From positions 124,001 to 188,000 of the forward strand of contig DAOSSA010000002.1 in NCBI GenBank assembly GCA_035376985.1: a stretch of 64,000 nt of DNA, in the 5' to 3' direction. Positions 59,457 to 64,000 of this stretch are shown here, piece after piece. Source of the stretch: Brevifilum sp029548365. Its GTDB lineage: Bacteria; Chloroflexota; Anaerolineae; Anaerolineales; Anaerolineaceae. A model generated the notes under the pieces. That model was not told where the DNA came from. It did not search any database and saw nothing but the letters and a program-made list of their open reading frames with translations. Position numbers and translations under genes: made by a program. Within the stretch, counting starts at the first letter, position 1. The number at the start of each line of letters is the position of its first letter.

Positions 59457-60548
59457 ATGCAGTACGGACGAATCTACAATTTTTCTGCAGGACCCAGTAT
59501 GCTCCCTGTACCAGTTCTTGAAGAAATTCAGGAGGAACTGCTGAACTATCGGGGCTCTGGTATGTGTGTGATGGAAATGAGCCATCGCAGCAAAGTTTTC
59601 CAAACCATCGTTGATGAGGCTGAAGCAGATCTGCGAACTCTGATGGGAATCCCGGATAATTACAGGGTATTATTTATCCAGGGCGGAGCTACGCTTCAAT
59701 TCAGCATGATCCCTATGAATCTCATGAAAAACGGGGTGGCGGATTATATTGTCACGGGAAGCTGGTCTGATAAAGCATACAAAGAAGCATTGAAATTTGG
59801 AGAGATAAACCTGCTCGTATCCAGCAAGGATAAAAACTACAGCTACATTCCCGATGTTTCTGACCTGCCGATCTCAGAAAATGCAGACTATGTCTATATC
59901 TGCGAGAATGAGACCATCCACGGAACGACTTACCAGGCTTTGCCAAATACGAAAGGCAAAGTGCTCGTCTCGGATCAATCCTCAATGTTCCTATCAAAAC
60001 CCTGCAATGTTGCGGATTATGGTTTGATTTTCGCTGGTGTGCAGAAGAATGTTGGGCCTGCTGGATTGGCAATTGTCATTATCCGAGAAGACCTGATTAA
60101 TCCTGACCTGGATTTAAAAACGCCGACGTACCTGCGATACGACATCTTCTCTGAAAACGGTTCAATGTATAACACACCCAACTGTTGGGCGATTTACGTA
60201 TGTGGAAAAGTTTTCAAATATTTGCTCAATCTCGGCGGGCTTGATGCGATGCAAAAAATTAACGAAGACAAAGCCGCGATCCTTTACGAATTCCTTGACA
60301 ACAGCAAAATGTTTAAGGGGACTGTAGAAAAGAAGGATCGCTCTGTGATGAACGTTCCATTTGTCACCGAAAGCAAGGAACTTGATGCAGAAGTTGTGGC
60401 AGCGACGAAAACAGCTGGCTTTGAAAACTTAAAAGGGCACCGGAGCGTGGGTGGTTTACGGGCTTCCATCTATAACGCCATGCCAAAGGAAGGCGTGGAG
60501 GCGCTGGTCGATTTCCTGAAGGATTTTGAGGAGAATTACGGCAAATAG
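59457..60548 (+). CDS. serC: Phosphoserine aminotransferase
   Basis: 363 residues, AAAAGGAGTAAATC before the ATG. SerC features: NFSAGPSMLPVPVLEEIQEELLNYRGSGMCVMEMSHRS, FIQGGATLQFSMIPMNL, SDQSSMFLSKPCNVADYGLIFAGVQKNVGPAGL with the PLP-binding Lys, TPTYLRYDIF, NTPNCWAIYVCGKVF and GHRSVGGLRASIYNAMP. It transfers the amino group from glutamate to 3-phosphohydroxypyruvate in serine synthesis. Monocistronic with its own terminator at 60598. Confidence 0.95.
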   Translation: MQYGRIYNFSAGPSMLPVPVLEEIQEELLNYRGSGMCVMEMSHRSKVFQTIVDEAEADLRTLMGIPDNYRVLFIQGGATLQFSMIPMNLMKNGVADYIVTGSWSDKAYKEALKFGEINLLVSSKDKNYSYIPDVSDLPISENADYVYICENETIHGTTYQALPNTKGKVLVSDQSSMFLSKPCNVADYGLIFAGVQKNVGPAGLAIVIIREDLINPDLDLKTPTYLRYDIFSENGSMYNTPNCWAIYVCGKVFKYLLNLGGLDAMQKINEDKAAILYEFLDNSKMFKGTVEKKDRSVMNVPFVTESKELDAEVVAATKTAGFENLKGHRSVGGLRASIYNAMPKEGVEALVDFLKDFEENYGK

Positions 60549-60597
60549 TCATTTCAACCGCTGCGAAATCGAAAATATTGAAAATTCTATCGACAAA

Positions 60598-60628
60598 AAA
60601 GAAGGACACCAACCGGGTGTCCTTCTTT
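60598..60628 (+). terminator. Rho-independent terminator of serC
   Basis: AAAGAAGGACACC (60598-60610) pairs perfectly with GGTGTCCTTCTTT (60616-60628), 13 bp with a five-base loop, preceded by an A-tract and ending in TTT. Confidence 0.88.
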
Positions 60629-61019
60629 GGGTTATGAAATACGCCACGAGGATGCCTCGGACAGGTATGCTGAATCAGCTTTTTGGCGCCTCTTCCACCC
60701 GGTGGCGGATCGCCTGGCAAGCTTGAGCGCTTCATTTGACCAGGTTGTTGAATCTGAAAGCTTACCGGCTGCCAGTGCAAGGGCGCTACTCATTTCTGTC
60801 ATGGCGGGCGGGTGTATGGGGCTGAGCACGTTTCGACTTCGGGTCCGCTGCTGGTGGTTTCCACCCAGCCTGGTTCCATGATGCCCTGGCACTGTTTTAC
60901 AATTTGGAGGGGTATCGTCTTCGCAGTGTAACCGATCAACCCCCCTTTTTCCACCTGCTCCCCAAGGCCCGTGAACATTTCCTGATGGTGCATTGCTTGA
61001 TGTCGTATCAACCCTGTTG
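60627..61019 (+). pseudogene. Frameshifted acyltransferase (PlsC-like) remnant
   Basis: Three consecutive plus-strand frames join into one protein-like sequence: FWRLFHPVADRLASLSASF, then after a +1 shift near 60807 VYGAEHVSTSGPLLVVSTQPGSM, then after a second shift near 60880 DALALFYNLEGYRLRSVTDQPPFFHLLPKAREHF ending at TGA about 61019. GPLLVVS-x-x-PG and ALALFYNLEGYR-x-x-x-x-DQPFF resemble glycerol-phosphate acyltransferase-like proteins of Chloroflexota; the catalytic NH of NHxxxxD is lost (TQPGSMD). No start or intact N-terminus remains. Confidence 0.55.
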
Positions 61020-61272
61020 AGCGCTTGTTGTATTCTTCGTATCAGGGGAAATCGAGGTGAGCAAAACCGCTGCGTGGTGTTCAGAGTATCACCGCAGGGA
61101 AAGAGCCCTGTATCATGTGTTAGCATGAATTGGCTGATAAATAATCGGCTAAAGGAAAATGTACAATTGCTGTACGACCCAAATTTGAGAGAAAAACTGT
61201 AGAAATCGTGATAAAATTGTTGGCATAATTTTCAAAATCTCAATCGATGTTGTTGATCACAAAGTGAGCACC
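61020..61272. other. Intergenic, no gene seen
   Basis: Stretch between the acyltransferase remnant and the next lipoprotein gene. No reliable coding or RNA feature; a promoter for 61273 is expected in its AT-rich last 100 bases. Confidence 0.45.
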
Positions 61273-62010
61273 ATGAATAAAAAACACGGGTTTCTAATAT
61301 TGTTAGTCGGGATGTTGTCGGTCATCCTGGCTGCCTGTTCATCAAAACCCGAATTGGAGATTGAAGCATATGCCATCCAGTCGATGGATTGGGTAGGTGA
61401 AAGCCTCATTTTTAAACCGCTTGAGGGCGCCCGGGAAGCGATCCTGGCCAGGCGTGCTGCGGAAAGAGCTCGACCAGCGATCTTTTTCACACCCCCGGTA
61501 AAAGTGGGAGGGGATCCGATCAACGCCATTGAAGTTTTCACAGGCAAACAGGCTGCGGTGGACATTACCAGCAACGATCTGCATGTGATGACGATTGATG
61601 CCGGGGTGATCAGCCCGATCAATAATTTTCGGGGTTTATGGGTTGTCGATGATCAATGGTTTTTAGAAGTGGCACACGTAGAAGAAAACCCAGAGGACCC
61701 CAACGCTGCTTTGATCATATGGGGTGAGATCTTTGCAGATGGTGAATCGCTCAACGAAAGGCACGGGTATGATGAAGCTTTCAGCTTCCAGATCCTGGAC
61801 GGCAAGCCCTTTTACTTTTTTGACAGAGGTGGCGTGACGGGGTTTTCATACAACGGTCATGAAACGGAATTTGAATACACGGGCATCCCTCATTATTTTT
61901 GCTGCAGTGCCGGGTCGTTTAATCCCCTTCCGGCGGAAAAGATGGTTGCCTTTTATGCACTCAAAGGCGAGCAGTATTATTATATTGAACTGGGCGTGTT
62001 TGATCAGTAG
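61273..62010 (+). CDS. Lipoprotein of unknown function
   Basis: 245 residues from the ATG at 61273 (a GTG three codons earlier is possible; ribosome site weak). Leader ends LAAC (lipobox), giving a lipid-anchored exported protein. The mature part has no family I recognise; it contains a CC pair in HYFCCSAGSFN near the C-terminus, repeated aromatic-rich strands (GLWVVDDQWFLEVAHV, GKPFYFFDRGGVTGFSYNG), and looks beta-rich. Followed by a strong terminator shared with the convergent TPR gene. Confidence 0.75.
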   Translation: MNKKHGFLILLVGMLSVILAACSSKPELEIEAYAIQSMDWVGESLIFKPLEGAREAILARRAAERARPAIFFTPPVKVGGDPINAIEVFTGKQAAVDITSNDLHVMTIDAGVISPINNFRGLWVVDDQWFLEVAHVEENPEDPNAALIIWGEIFADGESLNERHGYDEAFSFQILDGKPFYFFDRGGVTGFSYNGHETEFEYTGIPHYFCCSAGSFNPLPAEKMVAFYALKGEQYYYIELGVFDQ

Positions 62011-62093
62011 TCTTTGACTGGAGATGAGCTTTTCAATTTAGAAAGTTTGCGGTTAGGCTTCCCCGGGCAGAGAGAAACCTGAAGTGGAAATTA

Positions 62094-62121
62094 AAAAGTG
62101 GCTGAAAAATCAGCCACTTTT
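62094..62121. terminator. Bidirectional rho-independent terminator
   Basis: AAAAGTGGCTGA (62094-62105) pairs with TCAGCCACTTTT (62110-62121), 12 bp with an AAAA loop and T-tracts on both strands, between the convergent genes ending at 62010 and 62132. Confidence 0.9.
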
Positions 62122-62131
62122 CGTTTCTCAT

Positions 62132-63949
62132 TTAAGGAAAACTCAAATCCATAAGTAAGATGTACCCGATTACATTGGTTTCTTCTGTTCGGTATTCAAC
62201 CAGAACACATTCCCGGTTGAGGTCATCAAAAACCCGGTTGGGCAGTGAGATCAGGGTCACCACAGCGCCCTCAGGGAGACGGCCGGTGGCGGGAAACGCT
62301 TCATAGCAGGACTGGCGGGTGAAGAGGTTTCGCAGAACGGTTCCCGTGATGATGGGCGTGGGGGTTTGCGTGTAGAAGGGAGTTTCTGTTGGTGAGGGCT
62401 CTGGGGTGGCGGTCTCAGTGGGGGTGAGGGTGATGGTGCTGGTCGTTGTGATGCTGGCTGTCATGGTGGGGGATGGAGTGCGGGCAAGCTGCTGTGCGCG
62501 AATAACGCCGGAGATTCCCCGCCCGCCGAACCACAACACCAGGATGATCAGGATACTCACAATGGCGCCACCGCCATAAACAGACACATAGTACCAGCGC
62601 AGGCGCCGCTTAAGCGCTAAAACTTCCGGATCATGAGGGAAACGCTTGCGGATAGCTTTACTGATCAGATAGGCGTTACGAGGAAAGAGCCGGTTTTCTT
62701 GATGGACTGATTTTCCAGCGTGGTCAAGGCTATTTTCCAGGTTTTCCAGTTCAGCCAGGGCATCCTGGATGTCAGCTTGCAGGTGTCGGTGATTGGGGTG
62801 GTCCGGTTGGAGTACCTGCAAGACCTCCAGGCCCTGTTCGGATTCTGCATAAGCATCTTTGGCTGCTTCAAGGGTGCTGGCAGATTCTGCCAGACGAATC
62901 TGCCGGTGGATATCTTCCAGCAGAGAAGCAAGCGCGTTTGGAAGGATCACCTCCAGCCGATTGCGAAGCCGCGAGATGCGGGGAATGTCTCCGTATTTGA
63001 TAGACAGGCGATCCAATTTTTGGCGAGCTTCGGCTAATTTTTCGGGTGAGATTGATCCGCTCAGGTGGACCACATCTCCAATTTCATCGAGCGTGGCAAG
63101 GTCGTTTCGAATTTCAACCGCTTTATCGATGTATTCAGGCAGCGCGACTGCACTGGCAGCGGCCTGAATTTTGGAGAGTCCCCCCTGAAGGTCCCCCTGG
63201 TCCAGCAGCAACTGGCCTTCCTGGTAGACTTCATGGGCTTGCATCTGGTTTTCCAGGTCCTGGCGGAGCTCTTCGCCTTCCCTCCAGCGGTTGATGCCGG
63301 CCTCTTTCAGGCTGGAAAAAGCCTCGTCCAGGTAACCCAGTGCGGTCTGATAGCGAAAAACCCGGGCAGCAGATTGGGCTTTACCAAAGGCTTTTCCAGC
63401 CTCAGGGGGCAGGGCGACAGAGGGGATATTCCCGGAACGCAAGAATTCTTCTGCTTCATCGCGATGTTCCTGGGCGCGCGACCAGGAAGGTTCGATCACC
63501 AGAACTTTTTCATACAAGGGAATCGCCTTCTGGTAATTGCCGCCGTAGAAGGCTTCCTCTGCTGAATCCATCAGAGCTTCAGCTTCGGGGTCATGGCTGG
63601 AGGTGAGAAATTTCCGGAGTGGATCGTAAACATCGTCTTCGCCCATCTGGGGGGAGATGCTGGGCGTATCACCTTCCAGCGGAATGCTGTCCTGTGGTTT
63701 TTGCTCGAAAACATTGGATGCAGCCTGGGTTTGTGAATCTGCCAGGCGCCGAGAACGCTCGCGGCGAACTTCTCGCAACAAGCGGTTAGCATGTTCTAAT
63801 TCTGAGTAATCGATCGGCGCAGAAACCCGCTCTGTAGCCAGCGCTTCAAGATAGGCGCTGAGCGCATTTTCAACCTCCAGTAAGGCCTGGTCTGAAGGAC
63901 GGTCCTGGCTGAGGACTTCTTTTGCTGTGATGATCAGATCCGTTAACAT
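62132..63949 (-). CDS. TPR-repeat membrane protein with SH3-like extracellular tail
   Basis: 605 residues, AAAGGA before the ATG. Residues 1-450 are charged and helical, with TPR-like units (AEALMDSAEEAFYGGNYQKAIPLYEKVLVIEPSWSRAQE and others), cytoplasmic. One membrane helix at about 465-490 (GGGAIVSILIILVLWFGG). Then a Thr/Pro linker (TPTETATPEPSPTETPFYTQTPTP) typical of Chloroflexota, and a C-terminal roughly 75-residue beta-rich domain (SCYEAFPATGRLPEGAVVTLISLPNRVFDDLNRECVLVEY) resembling bacterial SH3-type domains. Likely a scaffold linking cytoplasmic partners to the cell wall. Gene possibly followed upstream by others outside the window. Confidence 0.78.
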   Translation of the reverse strand: MLTDLIITAKEVLSQDRPSDQALLEVENALSAYLEALATERVSAPIDYSELEHANRLLREVRRERSRRLADSQTQAASNVFEQKPQDSIPLEGDTPSISPQMGEDDVYDPLRKFLTSSHDPEAEALMDSAEEAFYGGNYQKAIPLYEKVLVIEPSWSRAQEHRDEAEEFLRSGNIPSVALPPEAGKAFGKAQSAARVFRYQTALGYLDEAFSSLKEAGINRWREGEELRQDLENQMQAHEVYQEGQLLLDQGDLQGGLSKIQAAASAVALPEYIDKAVEIRNDLATLDEIGDVVHLSGSISPEKLAEARQKLDRLSIKYGDIPRISRLRNRLEVILPNALASLLEDIHRQIRLAESASTLEAAKDAYAESEQGLEVLQVLQPDHPNHRHLQADIQDALAELENLENSLDHAGKSVHQENRLFPRNAYLISKAIRKRFPHDPEVLALKRRLRWYYVSVYGGGAIVSILIILVLWFGGRGISGVIRAQQLARTPSPTMTASITTTSTITLTPTETATPEPSPTETPFYTQTPTPIITGTVLRNLFTRQSCYEAFPATGRLPEGAVVTLISLPNRVFDDLNRECVLVEYRTEETNVIGYILLMDLSFP

Positions 63950-64000
63950 GAAGTTCCTTTCTCAAAGGATTGTTTCAAGCCTGTGATTGACGTTCTACCA

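Noticed and set aside
60632..61126. 164-codon minus-strand gene after serC
   Set aside because: The opposite strand carries recognisable acyltransferase segments in shifted frames; the minus-strand translation is compositionally odd and matches nothing known.
1..64000. tRNA or rRNA genes
   Set aside because: No cloverleaf-like sequence with a T-loop GTTCRANNC and acceptor pairing, and no rRNA-like segment, was noticed on either strand.

Overview
The window looks like a chromosomal segment of an anaerobic Chloroflexota bacterium, probably class Anaerolineae. This is inferred from gene content and style, not from a marker gene: lipoproteins with Ala/Pro/Glu-rich tethers after the lipobox, a Thr/Pro-rich juxtamembrane linker, many solute-binding ABC systems, DUF3592, a beta-helix protein ending in a choice-of-anchor Q-type tail, and mid-range GC. 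No rRNA or tRNA gene was seen.

Layout. (1) 1-7.6 kb: a half-size permease, a secreted beta-helix repeat protein, then a sugar/glycerol-phosphate type ABC importer without ATPase, followed by a lipoprotein glycerophosphodiesterase. (2) 7.6-12.2 kb, minus strand: a complete polar amino-acid ABC importer and a decayed branched-chain amino-acid cassette (intact livF, livG lacking its Walker A end). (3) 12.6-27.8 kb: two convergent operons sharing one palindromic operator (TGCACACGTGTGCA), one copy at each outer promoter; the right operon begins with a LacI-family gene. Together they encode most of the Thermotoga-type myo-inositol route (IolG, IolM, IolN, IolO), then UxaE, an SDR-type UxuB and a KDG kinase. 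Embedded in them are a LarA-type nickel hydroxyacid racemase and an EtfB / ferredoxin-EtfA / FAD-dehydrogenase trio arranged like the Acetobacterium lactate dehydrogenase complex.

(4) 27.8-46.8 kb: a second, RpiR-controlled plus-strand cluster that looks dedicated to a phosphorylated compound. It holds five HAD-containing genes (two fused to xylose-isomerase-like TIM barrels, one with the catalytic Asp replaced by Lys), a circularly permuted phosphoglycerate mutase, an ApgM-type mutase, two paralogous P-loop kinases with a novel N-terminal domain, an Fbp/Afu-type ABC importer, a PfkB kinase and an UlaG-like metal hydrolase. Two promoters in this cluster carry the same 24-bp element. This cluster is the best candidate for an undescribed system.

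(5) 46.9-64 kb: mixed genes (DODA-type dioxygenase, Mpv17-like membrane protein, GT39-like protein, APH-fold kinase, YifB/ComM, SerC, lipoprotein, TPR protein) with signs of turnover: a MazEF-like toxin-antitoxin pair bracketed by a duplicated yifB 3' end, a single-chain oligopeptide-type double permease, a transposase remnant beside five 112-bp tandem repeats, and an acyltransferase pseudogene.
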